Assembly: GCA_023457035.1 (NCBI GenBank)
Contig: JAEWNN010000191.1
Location: 1-20,496 of the forward strand
Length of the DNA stretch: 20,496 nt
Origin: Verrucomicrobiota bacterium
Lineage (GTDB): Bacteria > Verrucomicrobiota > Verrucomicrobiia > Opitutales > Opitutaceae
Direction: 5' to 3'
Below, piece by piece: positions 7,139 to 16,922 of this stretch (positions are counted from its first letter, which is position 1; every line of letters starts with the position of its first letter). The notes below the pieces were generated by a model that made no database searches, had not been told where the DNA came from, and saw only the letters and a program-made list of their open reading frames with translations. The translations under genes and the position numbers were made by a program.

Positions 7139-8131
7139 ATGCCCGACGCCACCCCCGTGCGCCTCACCCGCCCGCCCTACGAGCGGATGACCTACATCCA
7201 CGAGCAGCTCCAGCTCGACAAGCATCCCAACTGCTCGACGCTCGCCGCCCGCTTCGAGGTCTCCACGAAGACGATCCAGCGCGACATCGAGTTCATGCGC
7301 GACCGCTGGAATCTACCGATCGAATACGACGAGCCGCGCCACGGTTTCTACTACGCGGAACCGGTGGAGAACCTGCCGCTGGTCACGATGACCGAGGGCG
7401 AGCTGGTGGCGCTGCTCGTCGCCCAGAAGGCGGTGGAGCAGTATGCCGGCACCGCCTTCGAGGCGCCGCTGACCAACGCCTTCGCCAAGCTCACGGCGCA
7501 GCTCGACGGCCCCGTCACCGTGGCGCTGGGCGCCGCGCGCCACGTGTTCTCCTTCAAGGCGGCCGGGCCCGCCCGGGCCGACCTCGAACTGTTCCGCCGG
7601 CTCAGCCAGGCGGTGCTCGAGACCCGCGAGATCGCCTTCGACTATCGGGGGCTCGGCGATGCCGCGGCCGCCCGCCGGCGCGTGCAGCCCTGGCACCTGT
7701 GCTGCGTCGACAACCAGTGGTATCTGATCGGCCAAGACCTCGACCGTGCCGCCAAGCGCACCTTCGCCCTGCCGCGCATCGCCGCGGTCGAGCTCACGCG
7801 GCGCACGTTCCCGCGCCCGGCGCGCTTCTCCATCCGCGAGCATCTGGGCGGCAGCTTCGGCATCATCGCCGGCACGGGCGACTACCGGGTGCGCCTGCGG
7901 TTCGACTCCTGGGCCGCCCAGCTTGTTCGGGAGCGCTTCTGGCACGACTCGCAGGAGCTTGCCGAGCGCCGCGACGGCGGCCTCGACCTCACGCTTCGGC
8001 TTGCCGATCTGGCGGAAGTCGAGCGGTGGGTGCTCAGCTGGGGCGAGCACGTCGAGGTGCTCGGGCCGAAGGATCTGCGGCAGCGCATCGCCGAGGTGGG
8101 CCGCCGGCTCGCCGCCCAGCACACCGCCTGA
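7139..8131 (+). CDS. WYL-domain transcriptional regulator (HTH_11 type)
   Basis: A 330-residue cytoplasmic DNA-binding protein. Residues about 15-60 form a winged helix of the HTH_11/DeoR kind (LAARFEVSTKTIQRDIEFMR). Residues about 80-220 include the WYL domain, with the signature at VDNQWYLIGQDL (190-201, W194-Y195-L196) preceded by REIAFDYRG and RRVQPWHLCCV. The C-terminal WCX region (about 248-325; YRVRLRFDSWAAQLV, EVERWVLSWGEHVEVLGP) is complete. WYL proteins sense ligands, often nucleotides or nucleic-acid fragments, and frequently control defence or damage genes; no defence locus adjoins it here, so its target is unknown. The start at 7139 is preferred over 7103, which adds a non-conserved stretch. 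It reads toward the hybrid kinase, with a structured 136-bp gap between. Confidence 0.88.
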   Translation: MPDATPVRLTRPPYERMTYIHEQLQLDKHPNCSTLAARFEVSTKTIQRDIEFMRDRWNLPIEYDEPRHGFYYAEPVENLPLVTMTEGELVALLVAQKAVEQYAGTAFEAPLTNAFAKLTAQLDGPVTVALGAARHVFSFKAAGPARADLELFRRLSQAVLETREIAFDYRGLGDAAAARRRVQPWHLCCVDNQWYLIGQDLDRAAKRTFALPRIAAVELTRRTFPRPARFSIREHLGGSFGIIAGTGDYRVRLRFDSWAAQLVRERFWHDSQELAERRDGGLDLTLRLADLAEVERWVLSWGEHVEVLGPKDLRQRIAEVGRRLAAQHTA

Positions 8132-8144
8132 GGCCGGTCGAGAT

Positions 8145-8245
8145 GCTCCCGGGGTGAAGACCCCATGGCGGCCGGCTGAGAAACCCCGGTTTCGGCCTTC
8201 AGCGTCTGCCGGTGGCGCCGATAAGCGGGGAGCCTGGTGGAACCA
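8145..8245 (+). ncRNA. Candidate structured leader RNA of the hybrid kinase
   Basis: The gap between the WYL gene and the kinase start (8268) can fold as a closed junction. GCTCCC (8145-8150) pairs with GGGAGC (8228-8233). Inside are a perfect hairpin GGGGT-GAAG-ACCCC (8151-8164) and a long arm: GGCG 8167-8170 with CGCC 8216-8219, CCGG 8172-8175 with CCGG 8209-8212, and the tip GAAAC-CCCG-GTTTC 8180-8193. A small hairpin TGGT-GGA-ACCA (8235-8245) follows. It matches no riboswitch class I recognise. This much pairing is partly favoured by GC content, so the call is tentative. Confidence 0.3.
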
Positions 8246-8267
8246 ATCGCCCCATCGGGTCCCGCCC

Positions 8268-10595
<2,328 letters not shown>

Positions 10596-10643
10596 GGCCG
10601 GCCGCCGAGGTCGGCGCGAGTGGCGCGGAAGGGGCCGGCGGAC

Positions 10644-11831
10644 TCAGCGGATCGCCATGAATCCGATACGAAACTGGGTTTCGGCCCGCTCGTCGTAGTG
10701 GAGCAGGCTCTCGCCCCAGCCCTCGAAGAACTGGAGATGGAGATACCCGTGGACGAGCCCGAGGGGCACGAAGTCGTTGACCTTGGCGAACGGGTACGTG
10801 GCGTCGACCAGCACGCTGCCGCGGCCGGACGTGCCGGCGCGCAGGGTGGCCGCGAGTTTCCAGCTGCGCGGATGCTCGAGGGCGAAGAGGAAGTCGCCGT
10901 AGCCGCGGAAGCGCTGGATGTCGTCGTTCTCCTCCTTGTCGACGTACCAGTAGAGCTTGGGCGAGACGACGAATTGCCAGCCGTCGCTCGCGCCCCAGCG
11001 CACGGTCGGGCGGGCGAAGAGGATGTTGATGGAGCGGCTGTCGTCGCCGGCCTTGCCGTTGGACTCGTGCTCGAAGCCGGCGGCCACGCCGAGGCGGCCG
11101 CCGAGGAACGCGGCCCCGGTATCGTAACGGTGGAAGAAGAGCGCGGGGCGGTAGCTGGAGTCGGTGAACGGCTTCGACGTGGAGTGGAGATCCCAGAGCG
11201 AGGTCTGGGTGAAGCTCATGTAGACATCCTCCCAGAAACCGCGGCCGGCGATGCGGTCGTCGGAGGGGCCGATGGGGCGGAACTTGAAGCTGAGCTGGAA
11301 GCGGGCGTTGATGCCGCCGTTGGCGCCGATGGAGAAATAGACCGGCTCGTGCGGCGAGAGGCCGAACTCGCGGCGGAAGACGGCGGGTGCGGCGGGCGCC
11401 TGGGCGGCCGCCGGTTCCGGGGCCGCCGCGCCGGCCCCCACCGCGGGCGTGATCTCGATGGCGACCCGGCCGGCGGCGTGGGCGGTGGCGTCGAGGACGA
11501 CGAGGCCGACGATATCGGCGGGCAGGCTGCCGCGGAGCGAGACGCGCCGGAACGCGCCCGGTGCGAGCGGCCCGGCTTCGGAACGGCGCGGCTCCTCGAC
11601 ATGGAAAACTGCCGACACCGCCTGTGTCCCGTGGCGGGCGACCACCGGAAACGCCGCGGGGAGAGCGGGGACCGCGAGCGGTTCCGCGGCGGGGTTGGCG
11701 ACGACGAGGGTGAGGACGAACTCCCGACCGGCGACGATCGGGTCCTGCGGCGCCTGGAGGATCAGGTCGGCGCGGGCGGAAAGCGACGCGAGCAGCAGGC
11801 ACGACGCGAGGACAAGACGTGACAGGAACAT
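10644..11831 (-). CDS. pldA: Outer membrane phospholipase A with N-terminal extension
   Basis: A 395-residue outer-membrane enzyme hydrolysing phospholipids (OMPLA, EC 3.1.1.32/3.1.1.4). Signal peptide MFLSRLVLASCLLLASLSARA. The barrel begins near residue 160 (SPHEPVYFSIGANGGINARF) and contains KPFTDSSYRPALFFHRYD and the active-site segment GFEHESNGKAGDDSRSIN: H255, S257 and N269 have exactly the spacing of E. coli H142/S144/N156. The end, RIGFMAIR, is a typical closing beta strand. Residues about 22-130 form an extra beta-rich domain, joined by an Ala/Pro linker (131-150), that the enterobacterial enzyme lacks. It lies 55 bp downstream of rsuA on the same strand and probably shares its transcript. 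Activity normally needs dimerisation and calcium. Family assignment is firm from the catalytic spacing. Confidence 0.9.
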   Translation of the reverse strand: MFLSRLVLASCLLLASLSARADLILQAPQDPIVAGREFVLTLVVANPAAEPLAVPALPAAFPVVARHGTQAVSAVFHVEEPRRSEAGPLAPGAFRRVSLRGSLPADIVGLVVLDATAHAAGRVAIEITPAVGAGAAAPEPAAAQAPAAPAVFRREFGLSPHEPVYFSIGANGGINARFQLSFKFRPIGPSDDRIAGRGFWEDVYMSFTQTSLWDLHSTSKPFTDSSYRPALFFHRYDTGAAFLGGRLGVAAGFEHESNGKAGDDSRSINILFARPTVRWGASDGWQFVVSPKLYWYVDKEENDDIQRFRGYGDFLFALEHPRSWKLAATLRAGTSGRGSVLVDATYPFAKVNDFVPLGLVHGYLHLQFFEGWGESLLHYDERAETQFRIGFMAIR

Positions 11832-11886
11832 GGTGGCACGGTCCGGCTTTTTCGCGGCGGCACAAGTACCGAAGGCAGTCCGGCGT

Positions 11887-12576
11887 TCAGGCCGGGGGGC
11901 GGGTCGCGCGCCACTGCCCGGGCGCGAGATCGCCGAGCGCGTACTCGCCGAAACGGCTGCGGTGCAGGCGCCGCACCTCGTAGCCGAAATGGGCGAACAT
12001 GCGTTTCACCTGGTGGAAACGGCCCTCGGTGAGCGTGAGTTCGACCTCGCCGCCGCCGCGTAGGACGAGGCGGGCCGGGGCGCACGGTTTCTCCTCCTCC
12101 TCGAGCAGCAGCGTGCCGCTCGCGAAGGCCTCGATCAGGCCCGGTTCGGGCACGCGGTCGAGGGTGGCCTCGTAGACCTTGTCGACATGATGTTTCGGCG
12201 ACGTGAGCCGGTGGACGAGCGCGGTGTCGTCGGTGAGCAGGAGCAGGCCGGTGGTGTCGCGGTCGAGGCGGCCGACGGAGGTCACGGCCGGGTTGCGGGC
12301 GAGCCAGCGCGGGGGAAGGAGGTCGTAGATGCGTTGTCCTTCGCGGGTGTCGTGGGAGCACACGCAGCCGGCGGGTTTGTGGAAGAGCACGAAGAGGCCG
12401 TCGGGGAACTCGAGCGGGGCGCCGTCGACGAGCACGTCGGCGGGGGCGGCCTTGGTCGCGGGGTTGCGCTCGATCACGCCGGCGACGGTGACGCGCCGGT
12501 GGTGGATGAACTCCTTGACCTCGCTGCGCGAACCGAGTCCGGAGGCGGCGAGGAGTTGGTCGAGGCGGCGTTTCAT
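11887..12576 (-). CDS. rsuA: RsuA/RluB-type pseudouridine synthase
   Basis: A 229-residue enzyme that isomerises a uridine in ribosomal RNA; RsuA proper modifies 16S U516. An S4 RNA-binding domain occupies 1-45 (RRLDQLLAASGLGSRSEVKE). The catalytic domain has FHKPAGCVCSHD (65-76), the signature VGRLDRDTTGLLLLTDD with catalytic D105, KVYEATL and the closing EGRFHQVKRMFAHFGYEV. The start at 12576 opens directly into the S4 domain; an upstream ATG at 12705 would add 43 unrelated residues. RsuA versus RluB/RluE specificity cannot be fixed by eye, but the short length and S4 domain fit RsuA. The first 41 codons plus 44 bp upstream recur at 16725-16891, marking this gene as the boundary of a rearrangement. 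The cysD gene diverges from it 182 bp away. Confidence 0.88.
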   Translation of the reverse strand: MKRRLDQLLAASGLGSRSEVKEFIHHRRVTVAGVIERNPATKAAPADVLVDGAPLEFPDGLFVLFHKPAGCVCSHDTREGQRIYDLLPPRWLARNPAVTSVGRLDRDTTGLLLLTDDTALVHRLTSPKHHVDKVYEATLDRVPEPGLIEAFASGTLLLEEEEKPCAPARLVLRGGGEVELTLTEGRFHQVKRMFAHFGYEVRRLHRSRFGEYALGDLAPGQWRATRPPA

Positions 12577-12620
12577 CGCGGCACGTTGTCGACCGGCTCC
12601 GGGGCGCGCAAGGCCGGGGC
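12454..12620. repeat. Direct repeat copy A (rsuA 5' end)
   Basis: This 167-bp segment covers codons 1-41 of rsuA and 44 bp of upstream sequence. It matches 16725-16891 at the same length without gaps, about 155 of 167 positions by hand alignment. Half of the differences are in the noncoding part. The two copies are in the same orientation, 4,271 bp apart, and enclose cysD, the four-helix gene, cysNC and the hsdR remnant. Confidence 0.9.
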
Positions 12621-12723
12621 ATTGGCGGGACGCGCGGCGGTGGAGCGCGAACGCCTGGCTGCGCGACTCACGCGCCGGGGCGGTTTGGCGCCTGCCTCCA
12701 GGCACGAACCACGTTTGCCTAAT

Positions 12724-12742
12724 TCTCCGGTTTCCAGTCTCC
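12724..12742 (+). repeat. Solo copy of the CCGG-type 7-nt repeat upstream of cysD
   Basis: TCTCCGGTTTCCAGTCTCC differs from the array inside the cysNC 5' end (14068-14086) at two of 19 positions, one of them being A in place of G in the second CCGG. It sits 16 bases before the cysD start, in the same orientation as the cysNC copy. Confidence 0.5.
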
Positions 12743-12758
12743 TTGCGCAGCGCTCTCC

Positions 12759-13562
<804 letters not shown>

Positions 13563-13616
13563 AAACCGGAGACCGGAAACCGGAGACCGGAGAGCGGAAA
13601 CCGGAAAGCTTTCCGG
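13563..13616 (-). repeat. Left inverted-repeat array of the four-helix element
   Basis: Starting one base after the cysD stop are six consecutive 7-nt units (aaaccgg, agaccgg, aaaccgg, agaccgg, agagcgg, aaaccgg; 13563-13604). They end in a perfect 16-bp palindrome CCGGAAAGCTTTCCGG (13601-13616). Units 13584-13608 are complementary to the array in the cysNC 5' end, with one G-U wobble and one A-C mismatch in 25 positions. Confidence 0.9.
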
Positions 13617-13629
13617 TCAACAAACCGAC

Positions 13630-14010
13630 ATGACCATGGACACGGATCATCCCGAGCAGCTCGATTTTCGAAAGCGCACCTTCGATTTTGCGGTCCGGAT
13701 TGTTCGCATGGTCCGCGCGTTACCCAGTGATTCAGTCAGTCGCGAGTTGGGAAAACAGGTTCTCCGCTCCGGCACTTCCGTAGGCGCCAACGCCCGCTCC
13801 GCCAAGCGCGGGCGCTCGGCCGCCGAATTCGCGGCCAAGATGGGCATCGTCGAGGAGGAGTGCGACGAGACGATGTTCTGGATCGAGCTGCTCATTGTCA
13901 CCGAAACCATCCCCGAAGAGCGGGCCAAAGCCCTGCTGGCCGAGGCGGATGCGATACTCCGCATCACGGTCGCCTCGATCAAAACCAGCCGCCGCAACCA
14001 GCACGGCTAA
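13630..14010 (+). CDS. Four-helix-bundle protein (23S rRNA intervening-sequence / S23 family)
   Basis: A 126-residue protein of the family usually encoded by intervening sequences in 23S rRNA genes, also related to the Avd accessory protein of retroelements. The signature LRSGTSVGANARSAKRGRS (45-63) matches the family's 'LLRSGTSIGANYREA'. The rest is four amphipathic helices (FRKRTFDFAVRIVRMVRAL, FAAKMGIVEEECDETMFWIE, ERAKALLAEADAILRITVAS). The ATG at 13630 or 13636 may be used. It is not in rRNA here but lodged between cysD and cysNC, bracketed by inverted repeat arrays. Its base composition is visibly less GC-rich than its neighbours, which suggests a separate origin. Molecular function is unknown for the family; nucleic-acid binding is inferred from the positively charged bundle. 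No reverse transcriptase is nearby. Confidence 0.88.
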   Translation: MTMDTDHPEQLDFRKRTFDFAVRIVRMVRALPSDSVSRELGKQVLRSGTSVGANARSAKRGRSAAEFAAKMGIVEEECDETMFWIELLIVTETIPEERAKALLAEADAILRITVASIKTSRRNQHG

Positions 14011-14031
14011 ACTCCTTTCACTCTCTCTCCG

Positions 14032-16023
14032 ATGTCCGTTTCCGACTCTTCCCTTTCCGGTCTCCGCTCTCCGGTTTCCGGTCTTTCCCCTGCCAGCGGC
14101 TACGTGCCCACGCGCCTGGCCGCCGACTACTCGATCGCCACGACCGAGCAGTCGCGCCTCAACGTCGTCGTCGTCGGTCATGTCGACCACGGCAAGTCCA
14201 CGCTCATCGGCCGGCTGCTCTTCGACACCGGCTCGCTGATGCAGGGCAAGATCGAGCAGGTGCGGAAGGCCTGCGCCGCCGAGAACATGGAGTTCGAATA
14301 CGCCTTCCTCCTCGATGCGCTGCTCGAGGAGCAGGAGCAGAACATCACCATCGACACCACGCGCATCCCGTTCCACACGGCCAGGCGCGAGTACGCGATC
14401 ATCGATGCGCCCGGCCACACCGAGTTTCTCAAGAACATGGTCACCGGCGCCGCGTCCGCTTCTGCGGCGTTCTTGCTGATCGACGCGCAGGAGGGCATCA
14501 AGGAGCAGTCGAAGCGCCACGCGTTCCTGCTCTCGCTGCTCGGCGTGCGTCAATTGGTCGTGCTCGTGAACAAGATGGACCTCGCCGGCTACGGCGAGGC
14601 GCGGTTTCGCCAGATCGTCGCCGACTACACCGCGTTCCTCGAGACGCTCGGCCTCGTGCCGCAGCACTTCATTCCCGTCGCCGCCAAGCATGGCGACAAC
14701 ATCGCCAGCCGCAGTGCGCGCACGCCGTGGTACGACGGTCTGACGGTCGTCGAGGCGCTCGACGGCTTCACCGACACCGACGACCTCTCCGCCAAACCGC
14801 TGCGCTTCGTGGTGCAGGACGTCTATCGCTGGGACGACAAGCGTGTCTTTGCCGGCCGCATCGAGTCCGGCACGCTCAAGGAGGGCGACAGCATCGTCTT
14901 CTCGCCCGGCGGCAAAACCTCGACCGTCGCCAAGATCGAGCGTTGGAGCTCGCCCGAGCGTAAGGAGGCCGGCCCCGGCGAGTCGGTCGGCCTCTCGCTC
15001 ACCGACCAGATTTTTGTCGAGCGCGGCCATGTCGGCACGCAAGAGAAGGACGGCGCCTTTGAGAGCCAGCAGTTTCGCGCCCGCATTTTCTGGATTCAGC
15101 AGGAGAGACTCCGCCCCGGCCAGCCGCTCACGTTGCGCTTGGTCACGCAGGAGACGCCGGCGGAGGTCGTCTCGATCGAGAAGGTGGTCGACGCCACCAC
15201 GCTCAGCGAGGTCACCCGCCCGGGCGACGACCTGCATGTTGCCCGCCACGAGGTCGCCGACGTCACGCTGCGCACGAAGAAGCCGCTCGCCTTCGATGTC
15301 ACCGGGCAGATCGCGCCGACGAGCCGTTTTGCCCTGTACGCCGGTCGCGCTCCTTCCGGGGGCGGCGTGATCCTGCCCGACCGCTACTTCCAGCGGGGCC
15401 GGGAGGGCGGCGTGGCGGAGAATCTTTTCTGGTCCGAGGGGGCAGTGACCCGCGCCGCCCGTGAGGCGCGCAACGGCCATCCCGGGCTGATCGTCTGGCT
15501 CACCGGCCTCTCCGGGGCGGGCAAGTCGACGATCGCCCTCGCGCTGGAACGGCAGCTCTTCGCCTCCGGGCGCCAGGTGTACCTGATCGACGGCGACAAT
15601 CTCCGCCATGGGCTCAACGCCGGGCTGGGCTTCTCCGCGGCCGACCGCCGCGAGAACATCCGGCGGGCGGGCGAGGCCGCGCGGCTCCTGGCCGAGGCCG
15701 GGCAGATCGTGATCACGGCGTTCATCTCGCCCTTCGCCGCCGACCGCGACCGCGTGCGTTCGATCCTGGAGCCGGGCCGGTTCATCGAGGTGTACGTCAA
15801 CGCCCCCGTCGCGGTCTGCAAGGCCCGGGACCCGAAGGGCCTCTACGCCCGCGCCGAGCGCGGCGAGATCAAGGAGTTCACCGGCATCAGCTCGCCGTAC
15901 GAGGCGCCGGCGAAGCCCGAGCTCGAGCTGCGCACCGACCAACTCACCGCCGCGCAGGCCGTCGAGCGGCTCCTCGAGTTCCTCGCCCCGCGCCTCGAAC
16001 TCGACCGCGGCTTGAAGATCTGA
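14032..16023 (+). CDS. cysNC: Bifunctional sulfate adenylyltransferase subunit 1 / APS kinase
   Basis: A 663-residue CysN-CysC fusion (NodQ type). Residues about 40-465 are the GTPase that drives APS synthesis with CysD: GHVDHGKS (49-56), ITIDTT, DAPGH (125-129), NKMD (180-183), then two beta-barrel domains. Residues about 480-663 are APS kinase, which phosphorylates APS to PAPS: P-loop GLSGAGKS (492-499), DGDNLRHGLN, RRENIRRAGE, FISPFAADRDRVR, DPKGLYARA and FTGISSPYEAP. All key motifs are intact. The first 24 residues are anomalous: SLSGLRSPVSGL is encoded by the right repeat array. An in-frame GTG at 14104 would remove them and begin VPTRLAADYS. CysH and a sulfate transporter are absent from the window. 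Confidence 0.93.
   Translation: MSVSDSSLSGLRSPVSGLSPASGYVPTRLAADYSIATTEQSRLNVVVVGHVDHGKSTLIGRLLFDTGSLMQGKIEQVRKACAAENMEFEYAFLLDALLEEQEQNITIDTTRIPFHTARREYAIIDAPGHTEFLKNMVTGAASASAAFLLIDAQEGIKEQSKRHAFLLSLLGVRQLVVLVNKMDLAGYGEARFRQIVADYTAFLETLGLVPQHFIPVAAKHGDNIASRSARTPWYDGLTVVEALDGFTDTDDLSAKPLRFVVQDVYRWDDKRVFAGRIESGTLKEGDSIVFSPGGKTSTVAKIERWSSPERKEAGPGESVGLSLTDQIFVERGHVGTQEKDGAFESQQFRARIFWIQQERLRPGQPLTLRLVTQETPAEVVSIEKVVDATTLSEVTRPGDDLHVARHEVADVTLRTKKPLAFDVTGQIAPTSRFALYAGRAPSGGGVILPDRYFQRGREGGVAENLFWSEGAVTRAAREARNGHPGLIVWLTGLSGAGKSTIALALERQLFASGRQVYLIDGDNLRHGLNAGLGFSAADRRENIRRAGEAARLLAEAGQIVITAFISPFAADRDRVRSILEPGRFIEVYVNAPVAVCKARDPKGLYARAERGEIKEFTGISSPYEAPAKPELELRTDQLTAAQAVERLLEFLAPRLELDRGLKI
14053..14086 (+). 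repeat. Right inverted-repeat array, inside the cysNC 5' end
   Basis: Units ctttccgg, tctccgc, tctccgg and tttccgg (14053-14081), then tcttt, are the reverse complement of the array after cysD: 23 of 25 positions are identical when 14053-14077 is compared with 13584-13608. They are translated in frame as part of the cysNC N terminus and lie after its annotated ATG, so the stem would enclose that start codon. Confidence 0.88.
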
Positions 16024-16033
16024 GGATTCCGCG

Positions 16034-16690
16034 CTACGCGGCGGTGGCATCGCTGGCGAAGGTGCCGGCGACGCCCGGGCCGAAGACGTAGTTGAACACG
16101 CGCTCGGCGAAGGCGCTGCTCGGTGTCGAGCTCGGCAGCGAGCGTCACCAGCAACCCGAACGTCTTCTCGATGGTGGCGCGGTCTTTCTCGCGGTTGTAG
16201 TCGGCGACGATCTCCTGATAGCGCCGGTAGTAGCCCATCGAGAGCGGATTCGTCGCCATCATGTGGGCGAGGGCGCGTTCGACGATCTGCCGGATGTCGT
16301 GCCGCACGTTGGTCTTGCGCCGGACCTTGGTGGCAAACTCCTCGCGCAGCTTTCCGCAGTCGATCTGGCTCAGATCGAGGGCGATGGCGTCGCGCTGTCG
16401 TCGCGGCGCGCGGCGAAGGCATCGGCCGCGGGCTCGGGGACCAGCGCCTTGAAACGGCTGATAACGGTGCGCGCCATCCCCTCGAAACGTTGCTGGCTTT
16501 CGTCTCACGTGCGCACGTGCGTCGCAGGCGCGGGCGATGGCCTGCATGAGCGTGTGGGCCTTCATCGGCTTGTCGCGGTACAGGGTCGAGAGGCTCTCGA
16601 CGTCGAAACCGGCCAGCCACATCGCGTTCACGATCGCGATGCGGAAGGGATGTGCCGGGTCTTTGAATGCATCCTCCACCGGCACCGGTC
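16034..16690 (-). pseudogene. hsdR remnant (type I restriction enzyme R subunit, C-terminal part)
   Basis: Three minus-strand frames together spell the C-terminal third of HsdR. The first piece, near 16690-16520, has EDAFKDPAHPFRIAIVNAMW and AGFDVESLSTLY, then MKAHTLMQAIARA, the helicase-motif VI region. The second, near 16505-16385, reads ESQQRFEGMARTVISRFKAL and PEPAADAFAARRDD in another frame. The third, near 16385-16115, has DLSQIDCGKLREEFATKVRR, then MATNPLSMGYYRRYQEIVAD, YNREKDRATIEKTFGLLV and TLAAELDTEQ. The last shifts again to AFAERVFNYVFGPGVAG, ending in a TAG at 16034-16036. At least three frameshifts and a deletion after IARA make it non-functional. The endonuclease domain and most helicase motifs are missing, and no hsdM or hsdS is present. 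The left part abuts cysNC convergently; the upstream break is a perfect palindrome. Confidence 0.85.
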
Positions 16691-16709
16691 GACCGGTGCC
16701 GGTGGAGGA
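16672..16709. repeat. Perfect 38-bp palindrome at the hsdR breakpoint
   Basis: TCCTCCACCGGCACCGGTC (16672-16690) is followed without spacer by its exact reverse complement (16691-16709). The hsdR similarity ends within the left half, and the rsuA duplicate begins 15 bp past the right half. It could be a cruciform-type rearrangement scar, an element end or a protein-binding site; no second copy was found in the window. Confidence 0.95.
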
Positions 16710-16724
16710 CACCGTGTTTGATCA

Positions 16725-16847
16725 GGTCGCAGGGTTGCGCTCGATCACGCCGGCGCCGGTGACGCGCCGGTGGTGGATGAACTCCTTGACCTCGCTGCGG
16801 GAGCCGAGTCCGGAGGAGGCGAGGAGCTGGTCGAGGCGGCGTTTCAT
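16725..16847 (-). pseudogene. Truncated rsuA duplicate, codons 1-41
   Basis: The minus-strand ATG at 16845-16847 opens the same reading as intact rsuA: MKRRLDQLLASSGLGSRSEV, with two substitutions overall (A11S and V31G). Similarity stops after NPAT (codon 41); the frame then runs into unrelated residues CDLIKHGVL and the palindrome. Only the S4 domain start is present, so no pseudouridine synthase can be made. The flanking 44 bp (16848-16891) also match the sequence upstream of intact rsuA, showing that this is a duplicated DNA segment and not a paralogous gene. Confidence 0.9.
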
Positions 16848-16891
16848 CGCGGCACGTTGCGGGCCGGCGGCGGGCCGCGCAAGGCCGGGGC
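16725..16891. repeat. Direct repeat copy B
   Basis: Second copy of the 167-bp segment at 12454-12620, same orientation and length, about 93% identical by hand alignment. It forms the right boundary of the block carrying cysD, the four-helix gene, cysNC and the hsdR remnant, and ends 31 bp from the chemoreceptor stop codon. Confidence 0.9.
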
Positions 16892-16922
16892 GCGTCGCGC
16901 GTCCGGGCGCCGGGCGCGGTCG

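Noticed and set aside
3878..7225. 1115-codon minus-strand frame extending far upstream of aroE
   Set aside because: Only the last 310 codons match AroE; the rest is antisense to the glycosidase and has shadow-frame composition.
8145..8233. TPP riboswitch-like motifs (CGGGGTG ... GGCTGAGA ... ACCC) in the kinase leader
   Set aside because: The 3' half of the thiamin pyrophosphate aptamer (the ACCTGAT...GGGTAAT..CCAGCG-type segment) is absent, the spacing is wrong, and the downstream gene is not thiamin related.
11216..11602. Arg/Ser/Pro-rich minus-strand frame inside pldA
   Set aside because: It is out of frame with the intact phospholipase, whose catalytic residues are all in the other frame.
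13563..14086. Diversity-generating retroelement or CRISPR array
   Set aside because: The four-helix protein resembles Avd, but there is no reverse transcriptase or template/variable repeat pair. The repeats are contiguous 7-nt units without spacers.
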